The notes below the pieces were generated by a model. It did not search any database, was not told the origin of the DNA, and saw only the letters and a program-made list of their open reading frames with translations. From Amoeboradix gromovi (Eukaryota > Sanchytriomycota > Sanchytriomycetes > Sanchytriales > Sanchytriaceae), in the NCBI GenBank assembly GCA_018985225.1, contig JADGIF010000043.1:1-28780 (forward strand): a stretch of DNA of 28,780 bases. The letters run 5' to 3'. Shown piece after piece: positions 18,224 through 26,555 of this stretch (the stretch's first letter is position 1; each line of letters starts with the position of its first letter). Position numbers and translations under genes: made by a program.

Positions 18224-19541
18224 CCAATAAATTCTCTTTCAGTCACGTTAAGATTTTTAATCATAGAGCTGCTAATCCGGATAGGCAGACTTTTCAAAGC
18301 AATTATCTCAAGATGCTGACCCAATCAAGTTGAAAATGTTCCGTATCATATCAACTACGATCTAGGCCACAAACCATTACCGATTTCTTTTCTTTAGCAG
18401 TCATACCTTTCTATCACGAAGATTGCAGTTTGCTGAATTCATATATTTATTGACGACCACGTCATAGTAGGTTGACTAGCGTGTTCGGAGAGTAATGCTC
18501 TAATATTGCCATGATACCACGGATAGATACTTGTGACCATCTGTGGTGTCCTCGACAGCAATGCACAAAGTATTCTAGTTCCAAAGCCATGCCATAGTGT
18601 CGCAGTCTTTTTCTAACCAAGGCTATTGTCATCGGAAAGATATGACGATTCCTCTTTGATAAAGAGCATCCCTATTAGGATCACTATATATTACGCATGT
18701 TCTGGTCCTTATTGTGTGGAAGACGAAAGAATGCGGGCTCATCATAAGTCGTGTAACGGTTAGTTGTACAGGGATCGTGGTCCAGTCAGATGTTGAAAGG
18801 AGACGATTGGCGTCCTCTGTGGAGAAAGCTGTGGGAATAAATGGCTAACAGATCGTCAATCAAGAATCTATTTATTACGGGCTCTATCTACGATCACAAT
18901 GACAAGCTCAGCATCAGTTCATGTTTTACGGCCATTCTGTGCTTTATTGCCTCAGGCCAGTATAGTTGCAAAGCCCAGCCAAAGACTCGGATCCACTGGC
19001 AGTTGCGTCTCTCCTTGATTGCCTTGCCATTTGGTTTAAAACCAGTCGGACTGAAGTAGCAGGGGTTGCTTTAGTCAACAATAGTTATCCTGGCCATGCG
19101 AGGAGAATAGCATTCTGACTTTTATCTTCGCAGATGGCCCTAAATAGGCAGAGATGATATATGAGGTCGGCAATATAGATAAGTGGTAAGTGCAATTTGT
19201 CTCTTGCAGATGATCGATTATACTGCCGTGTCCAACAAAGGAGCGAGTAACGAAAACTAGATGATTTTCAGGATTATTAAAGGAATGGTCTAATGCTTGT
19301 CATCAGCGTTTGAATGCAGTTTAGGAGCGGTTGTTCACCTCTATTGCAGATGTCAAGGCAGAAACTACCTTCTTGAGGGAATCTATAACTAAAGTGGACA
19401 TTTCTACTGATAATTATGAGTTGTGTCTAAGCGTAAAACCTTGACATATCTTGTGTAATACCTTTTTTTCTGGGAATTAGGAAATCCAATCTCTTTTTCT
19501 CTCAACTCCTTTACTCCCCTCCCGTTTACTTTTCTGAAAGC
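18224..19541. other. Gene-free stretch
   Basis: 1.3 kb with higher GC than the other gaps. The best open frame (18841-19059, 72 codons) looks random. Both strands are broken in all frames, and nothing recognisable is seen; an old, decayed mobile element would fit but cannot be shown. A pyrimidine-rich tract (about 19466-19530) precedes the ABC gene. Confidence 0.55.
18226..18231 (+). terminator. AATAAA two bases after the Man1-type stop
   Basis: Perfect hexamer immediately following the TAA at 18221-18223. Confidence 0.55.
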
Positions 19542-21754
19542 ATGTCCCAGATATTAACCATCCTTCAAATATTTGCGACTACGCAGTTGCTAGTATCCAT
19601 TGCTTCATTGCTATTCATCTTTCCGATTATGAATGAGCAATTGCTGATCCCTAGAGTCATTCCAAATATTAGGTACTTTGCATTTGCAGTTGTAGTAAAC
19701 AGTTTATGTATATTAATGATAAACTACAGTAGTGAATACAATTATCTGTTTATATTCAATTGTTGTTCATTAATTATTGCTTCCTCAGTTATTACGAATC
19801 ATCGTAGACAGTATTTTGTGAACTGGATGAATGTTGTTATTGAATTGCTCTTTACAATCACATATGCAACCAGTCTGAAATTGTCTTCTTTCGTTGAGAT
19901 ATTGCAGTTGTTGTTTGTAATAATCCGGTTTTTAACTTCTTTTATTTTTATTCTAATTCTTTTTAGTCGCATTCAGTCTAAATATTACCTGCATTTTAAA
20001 AAGCTACTACCATTTTTGATTCCAAAGACTGATCGTAAAATACAATGCTTGATTCTGTTGTCCCTTGTATTTCTATTATCTGCTAGAGTAGTTAATTTGC
20101 TGCTACCTCTTCAGTATAAACACATCGTTGACTCGCTTACTGGCAACGCACAGTTCTATGTAGAGTATATAGTAGTGTATACGGTAATTAATTTATTACA
20201 AGGCGGCAACGGTTTATTGGCATCGCTTCAAAATATTTCATTCATCCCTGTACGCCAGTTCATATCTAAATCAGTAGGGGTTGCTGCTTTTAGTCATTTA
20301 CACCATTTGTCAATATCATTTCATGTCGGTAGAAAAACCGGCGAAATATTAAGAATTATGGACAGAGGAGTTGGTAGTATTGGAAACATCTTGCAATCCT
20401 TCATATTTAATGTATTGCCTATAATCATAGATATATCCATAGCTATAGGGTATTTTGTAATAGCATTTGATTTATATTTTGGACTAATTTTATTTATAGC
20501 AATGTTTTTATATATTTTGTTTACAATTCTGATTACAGAATGGAGAACCAAGCTACGTAGAGCAATGATTGATGCAGATAACAAGATGTCGCAAATTGCA
20601 GTGGATTCCTTACTTAACTTTGAGACTGTTAAATTGTACAACAATGAAGAATTTGAGACTAATAGATATGGTGAAAGCGTGGATGCATACAATAAACATG
20701 ATTTCAAGAGTTTTTTGAGTTTGAGCATCCTCAACATGGCTCAAAATGCTGTGATATGTTTCTGCACTCTAACCGTAGCATTATATGCAGGATACTTGGT
20801 AAACCATGGAACTATAGGTGTGGGTGACTTTGTAATGCTTATAACGTATTTGCAACAACTTTATCAACCACTGAACTTTTTCGGTACATTTTATAGAATT
20901 GTAGCCCAGAATCTAGTCGATCTTGAGAAACTAATAGACCTAATGGAGCTAGATAACGAAGTGTCCGATGTAAGTGATGCGGAAGTCCTTAGAATTGAAG
21001 GGGGTGAAATCAAGATTAAAGATTTGTCATTCTCATACGATGGTGCTGTAGACGTTTTAAAACACATTAATATGACAATCAAGGCTGGAGAGAGTGTTGC
21101 ATTGGTAGGAAGCAGCGGCGGCGGTAAGTCCACCTTAATCAAAGTATTGTTCAGATTTTATGATGCTAGCAGAGGCTCTGTCTTAATAGATGGACAAGAT
21201 GTACTAAAGGTAAAGCAGAATAGTTTAAGAAGTAGAATCGGAGTAGTACCGCAGGATATTGCTCTGTTTAATGAAACCATTTTGTACAATGTACGTTACT
21301 CAAGGCCATCCGCTACAGATGAGCAGGTCTATGAAGCCTGCAGATTAGCACAGATACATGATAAGATTATAGGATTTCCAATGGGATACCAGACAATAGT
21401 GGGTGAGAGAGGGCTGAGATTGAGTGGAGGAGAGAAACAGCGACTGGCTATTGCAAGAACGTTCCTAAAAGACCCAGCCATAATATTCTATGATGTACTT
21501 TACCCCTAATATAGGAAGCAACTAGTGCACTAGACAGCGAGACGGAAAGACATATACAAGAATCATTCAAAAAATTGGCAGTGGGAAGAACATCATTAAC
21601 AATTGCACATAGATTAAGTACGATAGTTGAGTGTAATAGGATATATGTTTTGAAGAATGGTGAGATTGTAGAAAGTGGAACACATTCGATATTGTTAAAA
21701 AAGAAAGGAGAATACTATAAATTATGGGAAGAACAAAACAAGGAATCTGGTTAA
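19542..21754 (+). CDS. ABCB6/HMT1-type half ABC transporter, two exons
   Basis: Exons 19542-21494 and 21515-21754 encode 730 aa. The N-terminus (about 1-165) has four or five extra hydrophobic segments, the hallmark of the ABCB6/HMT1 branch (vacuolar, lysosomal or mitochondrial; porphyrin, glutathione or metal-thiol substrates). A six-helix transmembrane domain follows, beginning near RVVNLLLPLQYKHIVDSLTG. The ATPase has Walker A GSSGGGKST (523-531), the Q-loop region VVPQDIALFNETI, signature LSGGEKQR (627-634), Walker B AIIFYD, then catalytic Glu and D-loop EATSALD and H-loop TIAHRLS. Without splicing, the frame stops five codons after Walker B. Removing a 20-nt intron restores the motif exactly. 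AATAAA begins on the last base of the TAA stop. A minus-strand PPR gene ends 26 bp away. Substrate is not predictable. Confidence 0.92.
21495..21514 (+). other. 20-nt spliceosomal intron
   Basis: GTACTTTACCCCTAATATAG: 5' GT, 3' AG and a branch-like CTAAT whose second A is 5 nt from the 3' end. It is phase 0 and separates Walker B Asp651 from catalytic Glu652. Retention gives an in-frame stop (VLYP then TAA). Removal yields unbroken, family-typical sequence on both sides. Confidence 0.9.
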
Positions 21755-21759
21755 ATAAA
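21754..21759 (+). terminator. AATAAA overlapping the ABC transporter stop
   Basis: The hexamer starts at the third base of the TAA stop, inside the 26-bp gap to the convergent PPR gene. Confidence 0.55.
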
Positions 21760-21780
21760 TAGGATTTACTAATCACAACA

Positions 21781-22545
21781 TTAACTAGTTGCGATACGTC
21801 TAGATTTAACCAAGACAGTATCGCTTAGCACATCCTTGAACTGGAACAAACAATCATTGATGGCTAATTTGGTAAGTTTATCCAACACTTTTTCATTTTT
21901 CTCGGCTCTAATGTATATATCGTGAAATAAAAGCTCAAATGCAATTGCCGGGGATTTATACTGTCTCCAAACAGATCCAGGGCATCTGGACAATCCATTT
22001 AATGCCGACTTGATTAACAAGGGGTTTGGAGTTAGAGTAGAGAACTTGGACGCAGCATCGCTCAAAGGAACTATAGGCAAAGTGTTTCTGGTAAGGACCG
22101 GTAATTTATCGGGGTTTAAATTAGAATCCTTCATGCAGCTATACAAACGGAAAAATGAGTCATAACAACCATTAAAACACAGCGCTTTAACAAAAGAGTT
22201 CATATGTATTTCGTTAGGTTGCGGTATTTGCGAGAACATTTTCAACAATCTTTCGTTATTTGAAACAGCTTGTTTATCAGCCAATATCTTAAACATATGA
22301 GTGTATGACTGACTATTCGGCACCAAGTGTCTCTTCTTCATTTTATTAAACATCTTCCATATCTGCGCAGCGCCTTTCCCTTCTTTCCAGGCAGTTTCAA
22401 TCGCCAAGTTCCATAGCGGCGTGGATTCACAATTCTTCATGTTTTCCTGTATCTCCTCAGAACTTGCCTTTTTAGATTGCATCTTAGCAAACAATTTATA
22501 TGGATCATTTTTAATCTTGCTTGCATTTTTGAGCTGTCCCAACAT
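21781..22545 (-). CDS. Pentatricopeptide-repeat-like protein
   Basis: A 254-aa, probably helical-repeat protein. GAAQIWKMFNKMKKRHLVPN followed by SQSYTHMFKILA fits the PPR consensus (helix pair ending in a P-[DN] turn), and NGCYDSFFRLYSCMKDSNLN plus PDKL is a second unit. A third degenerate pair covers about residues 75-105. PPR proteins bind organellar RNA; a mitochondrial role in RNA processing or translation is expected. No clear presequence is visible from the ATG at 22545; the frame extends only two codons further to a TTG. A longer upstream exon overlapping the Trm11 3' end is conceivable. It is co-oriented with Trm11, 42 bp downstream. No AATAAA follows; AGTAAA, a common variant, occurs within about 15 nt of the TAA. 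Family call moderate; ortholog not identified. Confidence 0.6.
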   Translation of the reverse strand: MLGQLKNASKIKNDPYKLFAKMQSKKASSEEIQENMKNCESTPLWNLAIETAWKEGKGAAQIWKMFNKMKKRHLVPNSQSYTHMFKILADKQAVSNNERLLKMFSQIPQPNEIHMNSFVKALCFNGCYDSFFRLYSCMKDSNLNPDKLPVLTRNTLPIVPLSDAASKFSTLTPNPLLIKSALNGLSRCPGSVWRQYKSPAIAFELLFHDIYIRAEKNEKVLDKLTKLAINDCLFQFKDVLSDTVLVKSRRIATS

Positions 22546-22586
22546 CCCCAAGTGTTATCCAGTAAGAAACTTAAACTAAAGTGAAA

Positions 22587-22592
22587 TTTATT
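22587..22592 (-). terminator. AATAAA overlapping the Trm11 stop
   Basis: The last codon and stop read GAA TAA A, so the hexamer contains the entire stop codon. Confidence 0.55.
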
Positions 22593-23823
22593 CATTTCTT
22601 CTAAAGTACCCTTGCCTGAATTTGAGTATGTCGTTTCCATTGTAAAGCTTGTTCTTTTTTTCGTAATCTTTCTTCTTCTCCATTATGACCATATACCTTG
22701 TCCACTTTCCAAATACTTGTCCTGGAGCATGCAGTAGCTGAAGTGACGGATGCGATGGAATATTTGACTTTTTTCCATCCTCATGCAGCAATGGTAGCCA
22801 ATAAATTAACCTTCCACCAATTTTAAGATGGTTTGCTGCAAAATCTAACAAATCATGTACTATCTCATCTAGTCCATACATCTCTGTATCGGGAAAATTA
22901 TCTACAATCTTACCAAAGTCATCTTTATTATTTGATGTAATCTTTTTAGCACTTGCCCTAATACAGTAGGGTGGATCGCACAAGATGGCATCAAAGAATG
23001 GAACACTGCGAATCGGATGATTTGAAAAATCAAATACTAGGCAACCAAAGTATCTATCCAATAATTTGTATTGCTCGAAATTGCCGTAAATTCCTTGGGA
23101 ATTAGGTTTTGCACCTTTCATTGTGCCCTTAATCTGTCTACCATCTAGATCACTTCCCATGGTAAATGCACCATAATACGACGCGGATAGCAGCATGGAG
23201 CCCGTCCCTACAAACGGGTCATATACAAATGTTCCCGATTTGACCAACCCGCAATTACACATTAAAAGTGAAAGCAACGCATCCATACTTGTAGTTCCAA
23301 TGTAGTGTCTAGTCTTCAGGCTAAATTGGTAAGGTGCACCGTGTTGCGTATCTGAAGTAATTAATCTTCCAAGAAAAACTTGTTTTAATTCTTTATGTAC
23401 ATTATGATATAAACATATGCCAAATTGCTGCTCAAATTGGGTTAAATTTGCCTTTCCCAGTAATCCCATGTTTTTTCCAACCTCAGTAATAATAGCCATT
23501 CTGTCACTAGTATTTCCATGTGAATGAACGGTTATTCTAAAAGAACTGTGAATGTATTCCCTATAGTCAGCCGAGTTCAATTGATCAACAATATCTTTAA
23601 TAGTGGAAGCCTGGTACAGAAATGAATATACAGATTTTATCAAAACTGACCGAAGAAAAGGAGTTTCATCGCCATTAGTGGAAACCACAACAAATGGACA
23701 ATCATCATTAAAATGCAACACTTCGAAAGTTCTATTGTGAAGTTTCATTAATGAATCTAATTCAGGAACTCTAAAATCGACAAAAGATTGGGCGTAGAAA
23801 AGAATAAAAATCCCCTGAGTCAT
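22588..23823 (-). CDS. TRM11: tRNA (guanine-N2)-methyltransferase Trm11
   Basis: A 411-aa enzyme, the usual length. With Trm112 it makes m2G at position 10 of many tRNAs. The N-terminal half is the THUMP-like region (MTQGIFILFYAQSFVDFRVPE start, typical of Trm11). The C-terminal Rossmann methyltransferase has SAM motif I DPFVGTGSMLLSASYYGA (from Asp202), the acidic SDLDGRQIKG loop and the catalytic DPPYCIRASAKK (Asp283), then GGRLIYWLP. The start ATG is supported by conservation from residue 1. Its start codon is 26 bp from the start of SF3B2 on the other strand. The PPR gene follows 42 bp downstream on the same strand. The stop is embedded in AATAAA. Confidence 0.93.
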   Translation of the reverse strand: MTQGIFILFYAQSFVDFRVPELDSLMKLHNRTFEVLHFNDDCPFVVVSTNGDETPFLRSVLIKSVYSFLYQASTIKDIVDQLNSADYREYIHSSFRITVHSHGNTSDRMAIITEVGKNMGLLGKANLTQFEQQFGICLYHNVHKELKQVFLGRLITSDTQHGAPYQFSLKTRHYIGTTSMDALLSLLMCNCGLVKSGTFVYDPFVGTGSMLLSASYYGAFTMGSDLDGRQIKGTMKGAKPNSQGIYGNFEQYKLLDRYFGCLVFDFSNHPIRSVPFFDAILCDPPYCIRASAKKITSNNKDDFGKIVDNFPDTEMYGLDEIVHDLLDFAANHLKIGGRLIYWLPLLHEDGKKSNIPSHPSLQLLHAPGQVFGKWTRYMVIMEKKKDYEKKNKLYNGNDILKFRQGYFRRNE

Positions 23824-23849
23824 AGAATTTGACTCTGATTTTTGAGAAC
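23824..23849. promoter_or_regulatory. 26-bp shared start-to-start region of TRM11 and SF3B2
   Basis: Only 26 bp separate the two divergent ATGs (23823 on minus, 23850 on plus). It is AT-rich without a TATA box. Any bidirectional core promoter must overlap the coding sequence, or 5' UTRs must be almost absent. Confidence 0.6.
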
Positions 23850-25112
23850 ATGAGTTATAATGATGTAGAAATGCAGAATGTTGAAGACGCAGCTGAGTTT
23901 ACACTGCCAAAGGAGTTCGAAAATGTAAACAAACGATTCAACCCATCTGAAAATTTGATTAAACCAGAATATGAAGAGCAATACCCTGCAAAAGTTGAAA
24001 AAACGAAAAAAATTACGTTAACGGAGCTCAAAAAACTCTCGAAAAAACCTGAAAATGTCGATTGGGTTGATTGTGATGCTCGAGATCCGTTGTTTTTAGT
24101 AGAATTAAAATCTGCGCTAAACACGGTACCCGTTCCAGCGCATTGGAGTAGTAAGCGCAAGTATTTACAATCTAAACGAGGAATTGAGAAGCTACCTTAT
24201 GAGTTACCTTCATATATCAAAGAAACAAATATTAGTGAACTTAGGCAAGCTGGAAAAGATAAAGAAGATCAGCAAAAATTAAAACAAAAAGTTAGGGCGA
24301 GGTTGCATGGAAAGATTCACAAACTTGAAATGGATTATCAATTACTGCATGATGCTTTCTTTAAGAAACAGGAAAAACCTCAAATGACAAAATATGGTGA
24401 ATGTTTTTATGAGGGCAAAGAATTTGAATTAAAGATTAAGGCTCAAAGAGCAGGAGGCGAGTTATCTGACGAATTAAAGCGTGCTTTAGGCATGGGGCCA
24501 AAGGATCCACCGCCTTTTCTGTACAATATGCAACGATATGGACCACCTCCGAGCTATACACTTCTTAAAATACCAGGTGTTAACTCACCTATTCCAAAGA
24601 ATGCATCTTGGGGCTTCCATGTTGGTGGGTATGGTAAGCCACCAGTTGATTTACATGGCAGAGCATTGTATGGTGATGTGTTTGGACTGGATGAGCACAA
24701 AAAGTCTAAGAGCAAAGACTGGATAAAACCTGAACTGGGATGGGGTGAGATGATAGATGACACTAGAAACGATGATATGGTGATTGATAGCAAACCAATG
24801 GATAAAGAAGTTGACATTATGGAATCTCAATCTGGTAGGGATATAAAAATCAGTCAAATAAGCCAGGAACAGGCTGAGAAGCCGAAGAGGAAAAGACGAG
24901 TTGCTCAAAGTCCAAAAACACAAAAGCCACTCTATACAGTTATCGAAGAAGAAAAGAGAAGTATCGGAGACGACATCATTGGAACAGACAAGGGATTTAA
25001 GTTTGAAAAGGATGCAAAAGATGAAGAAAAACAGAACATCAAGCAAACAGGCTTTTCCAAAAAGAGGCAAAATGATAACAACAAGCAGAGTAGTAAGAAG
25101 TTTAAATATTAA
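23850..25112 (+). CDS. SF3B2: Splicing factor 3B subunit 2 (SF3B2/SAP145/Cus1)
   Basis: A 420-aa component of the SF3b part of U2 snRNP, which secures U2 at the branch point and binds SF3B4. The DUF382 region is complete (about residues 55-200: VDWVDCDARDPLFLVELKSA, VPVPAHWSSKRKYLQSKRGI, LPSYIKETNISELRQA). The PSP motif follows (GELSDELKRALGMGPKDPPP, then MQRYGPPPSYTLLKIPGVNS and GYGKPPVDLHGRALYGDVFG). The C-terminus is lysine-rich and charged. Human SF3B2 is about 895 aa and yeast Cus1 about 436, so this is a minimal form. The frame extends seven codons upstream only to a TTG; I use the ATG. AATAAA overlaps the TAA stop. Its presence fits the active splicing required by the tiny introns here. 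Confidence 0.94.
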   Translation: MSYNDVEMQNVEDAAEFTLPKEFENVNKRFNPSENLIKPEYEEQYPAKVEKTKKITLTELKKLSKKPENVDWVDCDARDPLFLVELKSALNTVPVPAHWSSKRKYLQSKRGIEKLPYELPSYIKETNISELRQAGKDKEDQQKLKQKVRARLHGKIHKLEMDYQLLHDAFFKKQEKPQMTKYGECFYEGKEFELKIKAQRAGGELSDELKRALGMGPKDPPPFLYNMQRYGPPPSYTLLKIPGVNSPIPKNASWGFHVGGYGKPPVDLHGRALYGDVFGLDEHKKSKSKDWIKPELGWGEMIDDTRNDDMVIDSKPMDKEVDIMESQSGRDIKISQISQEQAEKPKRKRRVAQSPKTQKPLYTVIEEEKRSIGDDIIGTDKGFKFEKDAKDEEKQNIKQTGFSKKRQNDNNKQSSKKFKY

Positions 25113-25116
25113 TAAA
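25111..25116 (+). terminator. AATAAA overlapping the SF3B2 stop
   Basis: The hexamer uses the last two bases of the TAA at 25110-25112. Confidence 0.55.
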
Positions 25117-25183
25117 AAATTTTACTTTAAACATTTCAGCACAGTGCCTTTTGAGTGAAATTCTATGCTGACCTTCCCTTCCA

Positions 25184-26516
25184 ATGATAAGCACGTCGCA
25201 GTTGTTTCATAATCGATACCAAATGGAAAATTTATTTTATTCTTATTTTAAATTATTTGATATATGGGAAACCATATTATCAAATATTAACATGGAGAAT
25301 TTGCCATTAGAACCATATAAAAAACAGCGTAACATTGTAGCAAAAGAAACAGATGTAATGTTCAACAAGGTAAAAAGAGAATCAGTTAAATGTCATTCGA
25401 GTGCTAGAAAGATACAAAACACCAAAATCAGGTTCGATTGTGGAGACACTCAGTACAGTGTATCATCTGTATCTCAGTTGGTAATCCCATTATGTAAAGA
25501 CTTTTGTGGAAGTTTTGCAAATTTGAACAACGGAACTTGGAACAGCGGTAACTTGACAATGAAGATTGATGCTGACTATATATATCCTGATAGGCCACAT
25601 TCAAATCAATTAAGTTTTAATTGTTCCTCAAATGGTATCCAGAAAACAAGTGCATCATCATCTGCTTTGACAACTGCAACTCAAGAATTGGAGTTTCTGA
25701 CCCAAAATATTACTGCACAGAACACAGGCAATGGTACTTTTCCAGATCAATGCTGTAGAATACTACCTCAAAACAGCAACACTTCTATAATCAGGGAAAT
25801 TGGTTGTGATTGCCCCGTGGATAGACTTGGTACCACGTGTAGTACGTTCAAAAAGATAGATTGCAAGGTAATAAGGACTGTCCCTGATCTGAACTGTAGA
25901 ATTGGAAGGTGTCCAGTCTTCAAAAACTCGGACTCTGTCAAAATTGATTTTTATGTACAATGTTTCAATTATCCCAGTATCGCAGCTGTAAACAGAACAG
26001 GATTCAACTATTATTCTATATCTCCAAATGTACTCAAAACTAAATTAGCTCGCAATATCTGTAAATCCGTACTTAACGATTGATTTGTCAGCCTGGAATT
26101 TGGTACATATGTCAGATTCAAATAAAATTAGTTCTGTAATCATGGATTCAGACTCCTTGCAAGGATTAGAACCAATATCGTTTGATTTAAATTTGACAAG
26201 CGTGATCAATCAGAAACAGCAAACATATCTAGTAAATGAAGAGATAATTAGATCCAAATACATCTTAAACGGAAATACACTGGTATTTGATATAAGTACA
26301 GTATCAAGTATAGTAAGAGACCTAAATACTATTCCTCAATTCGTACACATAAAACAATCAGTTCTTGATGAAAGCTGGAACTCGAAATATGAAGACAAAT
26401 TATACAAGAGATCAATAGACACTAAGGTATCTATAATTGTAGCATCTGTAATAGTGTTTCTAACACTCTTATATCATTTCATACATTGGATAAAGAGACT
26501 CAGACTGCCAAAGTGA
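25184..26516 (+). CDS. Cysteine-rich single-pass membrane glycoprotein with EGF-like motif, two exons
   Basis: Proposed exons 25184-26060 and 26092-26516 give 433 aa. The ectodomain is rich in Cys and N-x-S/T sites. It contains an EGF-like CDCPVDRLGTTCS, then spaced cysteines in KIDCKVIR, DLNCRIGRCPVF and FYVQCFNYPS. One C-terminal membrane segment (VSIIVASVIVFLTLLYHFI) is followed by a short basic tail (KRLRLPK), so the protein should be type I. The first frame ends six codons after the proposed splice site, and the second frame has no ATG at its beginning, so an intron must join them. I recall similar uncharacterised EGF-motif membrane proteins in early-diverging fungi, but cannot confirm this. 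No signal peptide is visible at the N-terminus (MISTSQLFHN), so a further 5' exon may be missing. Function unknown. Confidence 0.6.
26061..26091 (+). other. Probable 31-nt spliceosomal intron
   Basis: Starts GTAAATCC, ends TTGTCAG, with a branch-like CTTAAC. It splits a codon (T + CC = Ser) and joins the two frames. GT at 26069 with the same AG gives the wrong frame. Using the next CAG (26115) gives 55 nt, also in frame, so the 3' boundary is less certain than for the other two introns. Confidence 0.65.
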
Positions 26517-26529
26517 GAAAAACCAGTTT

Positions 26530-26535
26530 AATAAA
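26530..26535 (+). terminator. AATAAA 13 nt after the glycoprotein stop
   Basis: Perfect hexamer within the 39-bp gap to the acyl-CoA dehydrogenase gene. Confidence 0.5.
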
Positions 26536-26555
26536 TTTTTAAAACATTATTCAAA

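Noticed and set aside
18841-19059. 72-codon frame ending ALPFGLKPVGLK, faintly like a retroelement reverse transcriptase
   Set aside because: The resemblance is one short string; both strands around it are full of stops and no catalytic motif is visible.
26069-26091. 23-nt intron (GTACTT...CAG) in the glycoprotein gene
   Set aside because: It leads to a stop shortly afterwards; only lengths of 3n+1, such as 31 or 55 nt, join the two frames.
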